A DNA stretch of 42,808 nt from Tepidimonas ignava (GTDB taxonomy: Bacteria > Pseudomonadota > Gammaproteobacteria > Burkholderiales > Burkholderiaceae_C), in NCBI RefSeq assembly GCF_004342625.1, contig NZ_SMAH01000018.1, forward strand, positions 1-42,808. The letters are read 5' to 3'. The notes beneath the pieces are model-generated. The model saw only the letters and a program-made list of their open reading frames with translations, was not told the origin of the DNA and did not search any database. This document shows, one piece after another, positions 1-6,968 of this stretch. The first letter of the stretch is position 1, and each line of letters starts with the position of its first letter. A program made the translations under genes and the position numbers.

Positions 1-752
1 TGCGCCGCGGTGAGCGCCGCCACATCCTCCGTGTCCAGGCTCGCAACCTGATCCGTGCCCAGCGCCGCCACCTGCGCCGCCGTCAGCGCCTTGACCTGGT
101 CCGACGTCAGATTCTTCGTAAAGTCCGTGCCCGCACCTTGCAGCTGCGTCGTCGTCAGCGCCACGAGCTGCGTCGCCTTGAGCGCCTGCACTTGATCCGA
201 CGTCAGCGCCTGCAACTGTGCCGTGGTCAACGCCTTGATCTGCGCCGCGGTGAGCGCCGCCACCTGCGCCGTGCTCATCTCAGCCAAATCAGCCGCGTCG
301 ATTGCCGCCACCTGCGCCGCGGTGAGCGCCGCCACCTGCGCCGTACCCAACGCCTTGACTTGATCCGAGGTCAACGCAACGATCGAGTCGGTGCTCAGCG
401 CCTTGATTTGCTGGGCTGAGAGCTGCGCCACGTCCTCCGTGTCCCACTCGACGATCTCAGTTCCCAAGGCGTTGATCTGGGCCGCCGTCAGACCAGCCAC
501 CTGATTGCTGGTCAACGTCTTCATATCGTAGGGCCCCATGGCGTCTGCAAACGCCTTGGTATTGAATGCCGAGATTTGGGCGCTGCTCAGGACAACAAAA
601 TCCTGTGTCTCGATCGCTGCGATCTGCTCCGACGTAAGCGCCGCGATCTGGGTTTTGCTGAGTGCCGCAACGTCAGCGGTCCCTAGATTTTGGATTTGTG
701 TGGTGGTCAGCGCAGCGATTTGGGTAGGGGTCAGGCTGGAAATGATCGACAT
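1..752 (-). CDS. Octapeptide-repeat (LTxxQ[IV]xA) protein, partial (C-terminus outside window)
   Basis: An open frame runs leftward from the ATG at 752 to the window edge with no stop, giving about 250 residues. From residue 7 on, almost everything is an 8-residue repeat of the form L-T-x-x-Q-[IV]-x-A, roughly 27 copies. The phase is broken three times by short inserts, for example around the words AMGPYD, VEWDTED and GAGTDF. Some repeats carry G, D or E at position 2 or 3 (LGTxQV, LDTEDV). The N-terminus (MSIISSLTPTQIAALT) has no basic region and no hydrophobic core, so there is no Sec or Tat signal. An RBS-like AGAGAGG lies about 11 nt upstream of the ATG. A sigma-28-type promoter lies beyond an IS element inserted 43 bp upstream of the start. 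I know such repeats only from uncharacterised, often very large bacterial proteins, and I assign no function. The reading frame is certain; the role is unknown. Confidence 0.85.
   Translation of the reverse strand, partial: MSIISSLTPTQIAALTTTQIQNLGTADVAALSKTQIAALTSEQIAAIETQDFVVLSSAQISAFNTKAFADAMGPYDMKTLTSNQVAGLTAAQINALGTEIVEWDTEDVAQLSAQQIKALSTDSIVALTSDQVKALGTAQVAALTAAQVAAIDAADLAEMSTAQVAALTAAQIKALTTAQLQALTSDQVQALKATQLVALTTTQLQGAGTDFTKNLTSDQVKALTAAQVAALGTDQVASLDTEDVAALTAA
240..344. repeat. Exact 33-bp direct repeat inside the octapeptide-repeat gene
   Basis: Positions 240-272 and 312-344 are identical over 33 bp and lie 72 bp apart, which equals three 24-bp repeat units. The first 23 bases of the window (1-23) match the same unit. 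The identity goes beyond what the protein repeat requires, which suggests recent duplication or gene conversion within the array. Confidence 0.85.
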
Positions 753-786
753 GGCACACACCTCTCTGTAAGGTTGAGCTGACTTG

Positions 787-795
787 CGCTCGCGC
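787..795. repeat. Left target-site duplication of the IS256-type element
   Basis: CGCTCGCGC here is repeated exactly at 2145-2153, directly outside the two ends of the IS. IS256-family elements make 8-9 bp duplications, so this fits a simple, recent transposition. Confidence 0.8.
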
Positions 796-2144
796 GAGGG
801 TGTCAGGATTTTTGTGTGAGGGGCCTACCATGACGATGTTCAGGAGCCCCCATGCCACGCAAGAAGACCACCCCCGCCGCGAAGCCGGACGCCATTCTTC
901 CCGACGAGCTGCTTGAGAAGCTGATCCCCGGACCGATGGACGCCGCCGGCGTCGAGGCCGTGTTCCAGAAGCTGAAGAAGGCCGTGATCGAGCGCGCCTT
1001 GGGGGCTGAGCTGGGCGTGCACTTGGCCAGCCCCGAGGGCGGCTGCGGGAACCATCGCAACGGCCGCAGCGGCAAGACCGTGCTGACCGACGGCGGGCCG
1101 CTGCGGATCGAGGTGCCCCGCGACCGGGCCGGCAGCTTCGAACCGCAGCTGATCCCGAAGCATGAGCGCCGGTTTGCCGGCTTTGACGACCGGATCATCT
1201 CGATGTATGCCCGCGGCATGTCGGTGCGCGAGATTCAGGGCCATCTGGCCGAGATGTACGCCATCGAGGTGTCAGCGGAGTTCATCAGCGCCGTCACCGA
1301 CGCGGTGATGGCCGAGGTGGGGGCCTGGCAGGCCCGGCCGCTGGAGCCGATGTACCCGGTGGTGTTCTTCGATGCCCTGCGGGTGAAGATCCGCGAGGAC
1401 GGCGTGGTGCGCAACAAGGCGGTGTATCTGGCCTTGGGCGTGCTGCCGGACGGGACCCGCGACATTCTGGGGCTTTGGATCGAGAACACCGAAGGCGCGA
1501 AGTTCTGGATGAAGGTGTTCAACGATCTCAAGACCCGCGGGGTCACGGACCTGCTGATCGGCGTGGCCGACGGCCTGAAGGGCCTGCCGGAGGCACTGGA
1601 GGCGGTGTTTCCGGCCACGACCCTGCAGACCTGCATCGTGCACCTGATCCGCAACAGCCTCGACTATGCGAGCTGGAAGGACCGTAAGGCGCTGGCCGCG
1701 GCGATCAAGCCGATCTACACCGCACCGAGCGCGGAAGCCGCCGAGCGCGCGCTGGACGCGTTCGAGGCAGGGCCGTGGGGCCAGCGCTTCCCGACCGTGG
1801 TCGCGGCCTGGCGGCGGGCGTGGAGCCGGGTGATCCCGTTCTTCGCGTTCCCGCCCGAAGTGCGGCGGATCATCTACACCACCAACGCCATCGAGAGCGT
1901 GCATTCGCGGTTACGCAAGATCATCAAGAGCCGCGGGCACTTCCCAAGCGACGAGGCGGCCACCAAGCTGATCTGGCTGGCCTTGCGCAACATCACCGCG
2001 GACTGGAAGCGGGCGAGCAAGGAGTGGAAATCGGCGATGAACCAGTTCGCGATACTATACGGCGACCGCTTCACCCTCGCACCACGCTGAACGACACGAG
2101 GACAGATTCAGAAACCGCCCCACACACAAAAAACAGGACATCCC
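796..2144 (+). mobile_element. Complete IS256-family insertion sequence (about 1.35 kb)
   Basis: The element consists of one intact transposase gene between imperfect terminal inverted repeats. The left end (about 799-825) and the complement of the right end (about 2117-2142) agree at about 21 of 26 positions and share TTTTTGTGTG and GGGGC. A 9-bp direct repeat, CGCTCGCGC, flanks the element at 787-795 and 2145-2153. Length, single ORF and duplication size fit the family. The left end carries an outward-facing CTGACA (complement of 801-806) that resembles a -35 box, but no good -10 follows in the flank. The insertion separates the repeat gene from its apparent promoter. The exact outer boundary is uncertain by 1-2 bp. 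Confidence 0.9.
852..2090 (+). CDS. IS256-family DDE transposase
   Basis: This 412-residue mutator-type transposase catalyses cut or copy-out transposition of its own element. The catalytic triad can be read as D174 (in VFFDALRVKI), D240 (in GVADGLKG) and E348 (in TTNAIESVHSRLR). The C/H pair around 261-264 (LQTCIVHLIRN), typical of the family, lies between the second D and E. The length is normal for IS256 transposases (about 400 residues) and there is no frameshift, so the protein should be active. It is transcribed away from the neighbouring repeat gene and toward pilD. The start is the first ATG after the left inverted repeat. Confidence 0.95.
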   Translation: MPRKKTTPAAKPDAILPDELLEKLIPGPMDAAGVEAVFQKLKKAVIERALGAELGVHLASPEGGCGNHRNGRSGKTVLTDGGPLRIEVPRDRAGSFEPQLIPKHERRFAGFDDRIISMYARGMSVREIQGHLAEMYAIEVSAEFISAVTDAVMAEVGAWQARPLEPMYPVVFFDALRVKIREDGVVRNKAVYLALGVLPDGTRDILGLWIENTEGAKFWMKVFNDLKTRGVTDLLIGVADGLKGLPEALEAVFPATTLQTCIVHLIRNSLDYASWKDRKALAAAIKPIYTAPSAEAAERALDAFEAGPWGQRFPTVVAAWRRAWSRVIPFFAFPPEVRRIIYTTNAIESVHSRLRKIIKSRGHFPSDEAATKLIWLALRNITADWKRASKEWKSAMNQFAILYGDRFTLAPR

Positions 2145-2458
2145 CGCTCGCGCCGCACCGTTCGCAGAAAACCAAGAGCCCCTGCCCCTGCGACATCCCG
2201 TTGTGGCGCACTCACATGCGGTATCGGCCAAAGCCAGGAAAACTTGAGGGTGCAACCTGCACGAGCCGACACGACACACGTTGCTTTTAAAGGCTACCTC
2301 GGTATCGTTTTGCTGTGCATGCGTTCAGTGTCGCTTTGGGGGCGTGTTCGCTGGACAGGGGACCCGCGAGGGCAGCAGCCAGGGCTCGGTGACCCTAGGG
2401 CCACCACATCCACCGCTTCGCGCAGGCGAACGCCTGCCGTGCAAGTACACTGGCGCCC
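2145..2458. other. Intergenic region between IS and pilD, holding the displaced promoter
   Basis: No convincing gene lies here. The left side starts with the second copy of the 9-bp target duplication (2145-2153). Positions 2221-2247 hold a minus-strand sigma-28-type promoter (separate entry). Near the right end TACACT, about 12 nt before the pilD ATG, could be a -10 box for pilD, but no matching -35 is evident. The reading frames through this stretch are not conserved-looking. Confidence 0.6.
2221..2247 (-). promoter_or_regulatory. Sigma-28 (FliA) promoter for the octapeptide-repeat gene
   Basis: On the minus strand the sequence reads TCAAGTTT, 11 nt, GCCGATAC. The flagellar sigma-28 consensus in Pseudomonas and betaproteobacteria is close to TCAAGTTT-N11/12-GCCGATAA, so only the last base differs. 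Transcription would start near 2213 and run left. The only minus-strand gene in that direction is the octapeptide-repeat gene, now 1.35 kb further away because of the IS. Before the insertion the leader would have been roughly 100 nt. The match is seen; use by FliA is inferred. Confidence 0.75.
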
Positions 2459-3301
2459 ATGCTCAGCACCCTCGAATGGTCCGCTGCCGTGCTGCTTGGC
2501 CTGCTGGTGGGCAGCTTCCTCAACGTCGTCATCCACCGCCTGCCCACCATGCTGCAGCGGCGCTGGGAGGTCGAATGCGCCGCGCTGCGCGGCGAGGAGC
2601 CGCCCGCGCAGCCCCCCTACAACCTGCTGGTGCCGCGATCGCACTGCCCGGCGTGCCGGGCGTCGATCCCGTGGTGGCGCAACATTCCGCTCGTCAGTTT
2701 TGCGCTGCAGCGCGGGCGCTGCGCGGCGTGCGGGACGCGCATCGCGTGGCGCTACCCCGTGGTGGAGCTGGCCTGCGGGGCGCTGTTTGGGGCGGCGGCG
2801 TGGCGCTACGGGGTCAGCTACCCTGCGCTGGCCTGGGCCGTTTGGGGGGCGGCGTTGCTGGCGCTGGCCGCCATCGATTGGGACACAACGCTGCTGCCGG
2901 ACGACATCACGCTGCCGCTGACGTGGGCGGGGCTGATCGGGGCGGCGCTGGGCTGGACCGGGGTGCCGCTGGCCGATGCGCTGTGGGGTGCGGTCGCCGG
3001 TTACCTGAGCCTGTGGAGCGTGTACTGGGCGTTCAAGCTGCTCACCGGCAAGGAGGGCATGGGCTACGGTGATTTCAAGTTGCTGGCGGGGCTGGGGGCG
3101 TGGCTTGGTTGGCAGGCGCTGATCCCGCTGGTGTTGGTCGCGTCGCTGGTGGGCGCCGTCGTGGGCCTTGTGCTCAAGGCCACGGGCGGCCTGCGCGAAG
3201 GACGCTACGTGCCGTTTGGTCCGTTTTTGGCCTTGGGCGGGCTACTGGTGTGGGCCGCAGGCCCCAAGACGCTGCTGACGTGGCTGGGGCTGCCGGCATG
3301 A
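2459..3301 (+). CDS. pilD: Prepilin leader peptidase / N-methyltransferase
   Basis: PilD is an inner-membrane aspartic protease that cleaves and N-methylates type IV prepilins and type II secretion pseudopilins. The 280-residue protein shows all hallmarks. There is an N-terminal membrane segment with GSFLNVVIHRLP, then a four-cysteine zinc motif in the cytoplasmic loop (C63/C66 and C88/C91). The two catalytic aspartates are D140 (AAIDWD) and D205 in the GxGD motif (GMGYGDFKLL). Several further membrane helices follow. Its stop overlaps the coaE start (ATGA at 3298-3301). In related genomes pilB and pilC usually lie directly upstream; here that position is taken by the IS and the repeat gene. 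Confidence 0.95.
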   Translation: MLSTLEWSAAVLLGLLVGSFLNVVIHRLPTMLQRRWEVECAALRGEEPPAQPPYNLLVPRSHCPACRASIPWWRNIPLVSFALQRGRCAACGTRIAWRYPVVELACGALFGAAAWRYGVSYPALAWAVWGAALLALAAIDWDTTLLPDDITLPLTWAGLIGAALGWTGVPLADALWGAVAGYLSLWSVYWAFKLLTGKEGMGYGDFKLLAGLGAWLGWQALIPLVLVASLVGAVVGLVLKATGGLREGRYVPFGPFLALGGLLVWAAGPKTLLTWLGLPA

Positions 3302-3909
3302 GTAGGCCGCTGCGCATCGGGCTGACCGGCGGCATCGGCAGCGGCAAAAGCACCGTGGCGGCGATGCTGGCGGCGTTGGGCGCCGAGGTCATCGACGCCG
3401 ACGCCATCGCCCGTGCGGTCACGGCCCCCGGGGGTTCGGCCATCGAACCCATCCGCCAGGCTTTTGGCCCCGAGGTCATCGACGACCAAGGCGCGCTGGA
3501 CCGTGCGCGCATGCGGGCCTTGGTCTTTGGGGATGCTGGGGCGCGGGCGCGGCTGGAGGCCATTGTGCACCCGCTGGTGCGCGCCGAGATCGACCGCCGC
3601 GTGGCCGCGTCGACCGCCGACACGGTGGTGCTGGACCTGCCGTTGCTGGTGGAATCGGCCGCGTGGCGCCAGCGCTGCGACCGCGTGTGGGTGGTGGACT
3701 GCGCCCCCGAGACCCAAATCGAGCGCGTGATGGCACGCAACGGCTGGCCGCGTGAGCAGGTGCAGGCCGTGCTGGCGGCCCAGGCGGACCGGGCCACGCG
3801 GCTGGCCGCCGCCGACGTCGTGATCGACAACGACGCCGGCACCGACCTGGCCACGCTGCGCGAGCGCGTGGCACGCGCGTGGGCAGCGCGCCGAATGCCG
3901 CTATCATGA
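3298..3909 (+). CDS. coaE: Dephospho-CoA kinase
   Basis: CoaE performs the last step of coenzyme A synthesis, ATP-dependent phosphorylation of the 3'-hydroxyl of dephospho-CoA. The 203-residue product begins MSRPLRIGLTGGIGSGKST, with the P-loop at about residues 10-18. The typical D-A-D-x-I-A-R motif follows (IDADAIARAV), and DLPLLVESA lies mid-protein. The start was chosen at the ATG overlapping the pilD stop because homology begins there; the upstream extension of the frame is unlike the family. It sits in the usual pilD-coaE-zapD-yacG order and is probably translationally coupled to pilD. Confidence 0.96.
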   Translation: MSRPLRIGLTGGIGSGKSTVAAMLAALGAEVIDADAIARAVTAPGGSAIEPIRQAFGPEVIDDQGALDRARMRALVFGDAGARARLEAIVHPLVRAEIDRRVAASTADTVVLDLPLLVESAAWRQRCDRVWVVDCAPETQIERVMARNGWPREQVQAVLAAQADRATRLAAADVVIDNDAGTDLATLRERVARAWAARRMPLS

Positions 3910-3913
3910 CCGT

Positions 3914-4672
3914 GTGATCCTTTACGAATACCCCCTCAACGAGCGCACCCGCACCTACCTGCGGCTGGAGCACCTGCTGCAACGGTTGGGCCAGTTGGTG
4001 CCGCGCGAACACCCGCTGGACCACCACCACGCGCTGCAGACGTTGTTCGAGATCCTCGAAGTGGGCGCGCGCGCCGACCTCAAGAGCGAAATCCTCAAAG
4101 ACCTGGAGCGCCACAAGCACGTGTTCGAGGGCTACCGGGGCAACCCCGCCATCTCGGAGGCTGCGCTGGAGCAACTGATCGCCCGCATCGACCGCTGCTA
4201 CGCGGTGCTGCGCGACGACGAGGGCCGCCCCGGCCACGCGCTGGCCGGCGTGGAGTGGCTGCAAACGGTGCGCAACCGCATGGCCATCCCGGGGGGCACC
4301 TGCGGCTTTGATGTGCCGGCCTACCACGACTGGCAGCACCGGCCGCCGGCCGAGCGACAGGCCGACTTGGCGCGCTGGGCGCAGGAGGTGGCATGCCTGG
4401 CCGAGCCGGTGCACCTGCTGCTGCAACTGCTGCGGGAGTCGGCCATCGCGCAAAAGGTGTACGCCACGCAGGGGCAGTTCCAGCAAAACCTGCCCCAGAG
4501 CCGAACGTTCCAGTTGCTGCGCGTGTGGCTGGATCCAGCGCTGCAACTGATCCCCGAAATCAGCGGCAACCGCCTGCTGGTGGCGGTGCGCTTGTTGCGG
4601 CGCAACGGCGACGGTCGGCTGGAGCACGCGGCCGACGCCGAGGCTGAGTTCGAAATCCACCTGTGCCACTGA
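3914..4672 (+). CDS. zapD: Cell division protein ZapD
   Basis: ZapD (formerly DUF1342/YacF) is a cytoplasmic protein that cross-links FtsZ filaments and stabilises the Z-ring. The 252-residue product starts [18 protein letters not shown] and has the family's alpha-helical N-terminal half with FEILE and [10 protein letters not shown]. The C-terminal half has [21 protein letters not shown] and QLLRVWL. The only usable start giving the conserved N-terminus is GTG at 3914; the ATG at 3906 runs straight into a stop. It begins 4 nt after coaE and lies 10 nt before yacG, so the genes are likely one transcript. Confidence 0.95.
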   Translation: MILYEYPLNERTRTYLRLEHLLQRLGQLVPREHPLDHHHALQTLFEILEVGARADLKSEILKDLERHKHVFEGYRGNPAISEAALEQLIARIDRCYAVLRDDEGRPGHALAGVEWLQTVRNRMAIPGGTCGFDVPAYHDWQHRPPAERQADLARWAQEVACLAEPVHLLLQLLRESAIAQKVYATQGQFQQNLPQSRTFQLLRVWLDPALQLIPEISGNRLLVAVRLLRRNGDGRLEHAADAEAEFEIHLCH

Positions 4673-4682
4673 GCCCGCGGCC

Positions 4683-4892
4683 ATGACGGACACCCCGCCC
4701 CCGACGTGGCCCGCCCGTACCGTGCCGTGCCCGGCCTGCGGTCAGCCGGCCCGCTACGCCCCGGACAACCCGTGGCGGCCGTTTTGCAGCGCGCGCTGCA
4801 AGCAGCTCGACCTGGGTGCATGGGCCAGCGAGGCGTACCGCGTGCCGGACCCCACACCCCCGGCACCGCCCGACGACACCCCGCCGCACTAA
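4683..4892 (+). CDS. yacG: DNA gyrase inhibitor YacG (zinc-binding)
   Basis: The 69-residue protein carries the family's four-cysteine zinc site, CPACG near residue 18 and [14 protein letters not shown] near residue 41. In E. coli, YacG binds GyrB and blocks DNA binding by gyrase. The C-terminal tail is rich in proline and aspartate and probably flexible. It is the last gene of the plus-strand run and faces the CBS-domain gene across 26 bp. Confidence 0.93.
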   Translation: MTDTPPPTWPARTVPCPACGQPARYAPDNPWRPFCSARCKQLDLGAWASEAYRVPDPTPPAPPDDTPPH

Positions 4893-4918
4893 GCCGCGCG
4901 GCGGGGCCTGCGCGCCCC

Positions 4919-5503
4919 TCAGGCGGCCAACGACGCGCGGATTTCCGAAAACGTGCTGGCTAGGTCCAGCACGTCGATGGGCTGGCCGAGCTGGCGCTCG
5001 ATTTGCGTGTGCGAGATGACACCCCGGATCCACGGGCCGTGGTCGGCGCCCGCCTTTTCGGCCACCAGCAGGTGGCGCCGCCCGACGCTTTTGAGCGTGG
5101 CGATCACGTCGGCCACGCTGCAGCGCTTGAGGTCGTCGTAGTCGACGGCGTCGAACGCTTCCAGCGGCGTCATCACGTCGGACACCACCAGTTCGCCGTA
5201 GGCGACGCCACGGCGCTGGGCCGCCATCAAGGGGCGCTCGCCCTCCAGATCGGCGGCGGTGATCAGCCCCTCCACGCACGGCATGGCGCGCACCACGAAC
5301 AGCAGGCGCACCCCTTGGTGGATCATGGCCTGCCGCGCCGCCTCCAGCGTTTCGTCGGGATGGGTGGTCGCCGCGCGCACCTCGGTCAGGTCGGTCATCA
5401 CCGTGATGCCGGGCGAGTGCAGCGTCACCGAAGGGCGCTGCGGCGGCTGCGCTTGGACGATGCAGGTGCCGGGAGGGAAGCGAAACGGTGTCAGGCGTGC
5501 CAT
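4919..5503 (-). CDS. CBS-domain pair protein
   Basis: The 194-residue product has two CBS motifs. The first is around residues 45-110 (VRAATTHPDETLEAARQAMIHQG, then LFVVRAMPCVEGLITAADLEGER). The second is around 120-180 (VSDVMTPLEAFDAVDYDDLKRC, then HLLVAEKAG and IRGVISHTQIERQLG). CBS pairs bind adenine nucleotides and sense energy state, but no effector domain is attached, so the target is unknown. The start at 5503 (MARLTPFRF) is preferred over an upstream GTG because GGAG lies 6 nt before it. A 99-nt gap to mutT contains a possible promoter of its own. Confidence 0.85.
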   Translation of the reverse strand: MARLTPFRFPPGTCIVQAQPPQRPSVTLHSPGITVMTDLTEVRAATTHPDETLEAARQAMIHQGVRLLFVVRAMPCVEGLITAADLEGERPLMAAQRRGVAYGELVVSDVMTPLEAFDAVDYDDLKRCSVADVIATLKSVGRRHLLVAEKAGADHGPWIRGVISHTQIERQLGQPIDVLDLASTFSEIRASLAA

Positions 5504-5554
5504 GAACGACTCCAGTCCAACCCCCGTCACCACCGCCGGGGGTATTCAGCGTCA

Positions 5555-5583
5555 AGCCTAGCGCCACTCGACCCGCGCCGCAA
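5555..5583 (-). promoter_or_regulatory. Possible sigma-70 promoter of the CBS-domain gene
   Basis: On the minus strand TTGCGG, 17 nt, TAGGCT lies in the gap after mutT, followed by a GC-rich hairpin (CCCCCG...CGGGGG) in the predicted leader. The spacing is ideal and the boxes are moderate. Confidence 0.35.
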
Positions 5584-5602
5584 GGGGGCGCACCCGAACC
5601 CG

Positions 5603-6082
5603 TTACGGCGTTGCGGCCAGCGGCTCGTCTTCGAGCCAGCGCAGCAGCGGCACCGTACCCGGCAGCACCGGCGCCACCGCCACCGGCAGGCGCTGCCAGG
5701 CGTAGGTTTGGCCTTCGTGCATCTGCAGCTCGCCGTGCCAGGTGTGGACACGACCGACGTGCAACCGCACCAGCGCGTGGGGGTAGTCCACCGTCAGCGT
5801 GCGCCAGGGCCGCACCGGGCCGATGGTGACGCCGATTTCTTCCTGCAGCTCGCGGCGCAACGCTTGCTCGACGCTTTCGCCCGGCTCGACCTTGCCACCG
5901 GGGAACTCCCAGTACCCGGCGTAGGCCTTGCCCGGCGGCCGCGTGGTCAGCAGCACACGCCCCTCGGGGTCGGTGAGCACGCCCACGGCCACATCCGTCA
6001 CCGGGCGCGGCCCGGCCTTGCGGGGCTCGGCCGCGTCCACCACCAGCACGCCGCCGTCGGCCCACGCCGCGGGCGCGGTCAT
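5603..6082 (-). CDS. mutT: Nudix hydrolase, MutT / 8-oxo-dGTP diphosphatase
   Basis: The 159-residue protein contains a complete Nudix box at about residues 62-84 (GGKVEPGES...RRELQEEIGV). It is preceded by the MutT-type PGKAYAGYWEFPGG and followed by HALVRLH. MutT cleanses the nucleotide pool of oxidised dGTP. It has a short N-terminal extension (about 28 residues) compared with minimal MutT. The ATG at 6082 overlaps the stop of the DUF815 ATPase gene by 4 nt, so translation is probably coupled. Upstream frame extensions lie inside that neighbour and are rejected. Confidence 0.92.
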   Translation of the reverse strand: MTAPAAWADGGVLVVDAAEPRKAGPRPVTDVAVGVLTDPEGRVLLTTRPPGKAYAGYWEFPGGKVEPGESVEQALRRELQEEIGVTIGPVRPWRTLTVDYPHALVRLHVGRVHTWHGELQMHEGQTYAWQRLPVAVAPVLPGTVPLLRWLEDEPLAATP

Positions 6083-6960
6083 GCCACGGCCCCCACACCG
6101 ACGCGGCCGGCCCAATCGCGCGCGAACTGGTGCGCCACACGGCCGCTGCGCGAGCCGCGCTCCAAGGCCCACACCAGCGCGGCGCGACGGGCGTCGTCCC
6201 ACTGCGCCTCGGGCACGCCGTACGCCTGCAGCCACTGGCGCACGACGCGCAGGTACTCGTCCTGACTGAAGGGGTAAAAGCTCACCCACAGCCCGAAGCG
6301 CTCGGACAGCGAGATTTTTTCCTCCACCGCCTCGGCCGGGTGCAATTCGCCGTCCTCGTCGTAGGTGGCGTCGAGGTTGTCACGCATCGTCTCCGGCAGC
6401 AGATGACGGCGGTTGCTGGTGGCGTAAATGAGCACGTTGGGGCTGGCCGCCGCCACCGAGCCGTCCAGCATCGACTTGAGCGCCTTGTAGCCCGACTCGC
6501 CCGCTTCGAAGCTCAGGTCGTCGCAGTACACGATGAAGCGCTCCGGGCGGCCCGCCACCAGCTCGGCGATGTCCGGCAGGTCCACCAAATCGGCCTTGTC
6601 GACCTCGATCAGGCGCAGCCCTGCGGGCGCGTAAGCGTTGAGGCAAGCGCGGATCAGGGAGCTTTTGCCGGTGCCGCGCGCGCCGGTCAGCAGCACGTTG
6701 TTGGCCGGCAAGCCACGCACAAAGCGCTCGGTGTTGGCGCGCACGCGCTCCTTTTGGTCGTCGATCTCGCGCAGGTCGTCCAGCCGGATCGTGGCCACGT
6801 GCCGCACGGGCTCCAGCACCCCGTGCGCGCCGCGCTTGCGGTAGCGAAACGCCACCGCCGCGGCCCAATCGGGCGCGGTCAACGGCTGCGGCAACACGGC
6901 CTCCAGCCGCGTCACCAGGCTTTCCACACGCTGCAACACACGCTCGAAGTGCTCGTTCAT
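6079..6960 (-). CDS. DUF815-family AAA ATPase
   Basis: The 293-residue P-loop ATPase has Walker A GARGTGKS at residues 93-100, Walker B VYCDDLSF near 145, a sensor-like IYATSNRRHLLPE near 175 and SLSERFGLWVSFYPFSQDEYL near 215. This is the conserved, functionally uncharacterised DUF815 (YraM/YifB-unrelated) family, common next to argJ and mutT in betaproteobacteria. It lies 8 nt after argJ and overlaps mutT by 4 nt. The ATG at 6960 gives the family-typical N-terminus; longer frames run back into argJ. Confidence 0.9.
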   Translation of the reverse strand: MNEHFERVLQRVESLVTRLEAVLPQPLTAPDWAAAVAFRYRKRGAHGVLEPVRHVATIRLDDLREIDDQKERVRANTERFVRGLPANNVLLTGARGTGKSSLIRACLNAYAPAGLRLIEVDKADLVDLPDIAELVAGRPERFIVYCDDLSFEAGESGYKALKSMLDGSVAAASPNVLIYATSNRRHLLPETMRDNLDATYDEDGELHPAEAVEEKISLSERFGLWVSFYPFSQDEYLRVVRQWLQAYGVPEAQWDDARRAALVWALERGSRSGRVAHQFARDWAGRVGVGAVA

Positions 6961-6968
6961 CGAGGGCC

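Noticed and set aside
138-419. Arg/Leu-rich plus-strand frame inside the repeat gene
   Set aside because: It is the antisense image of the 24-bp repeats; the minus-strand frame has start, RBS and regular protein repeats.
1-750. CRISPR-like array
   Set aside because: The repeats are contiguous 24-bp coding units without unique spacers and form one open frame.
796-850. Strong outward hybrid promoter from the IS left end driving the repeat gene
   Set aside because: The end has a -35-like CTGACA, but 16-18 nt downstream there is no acceptable -10.
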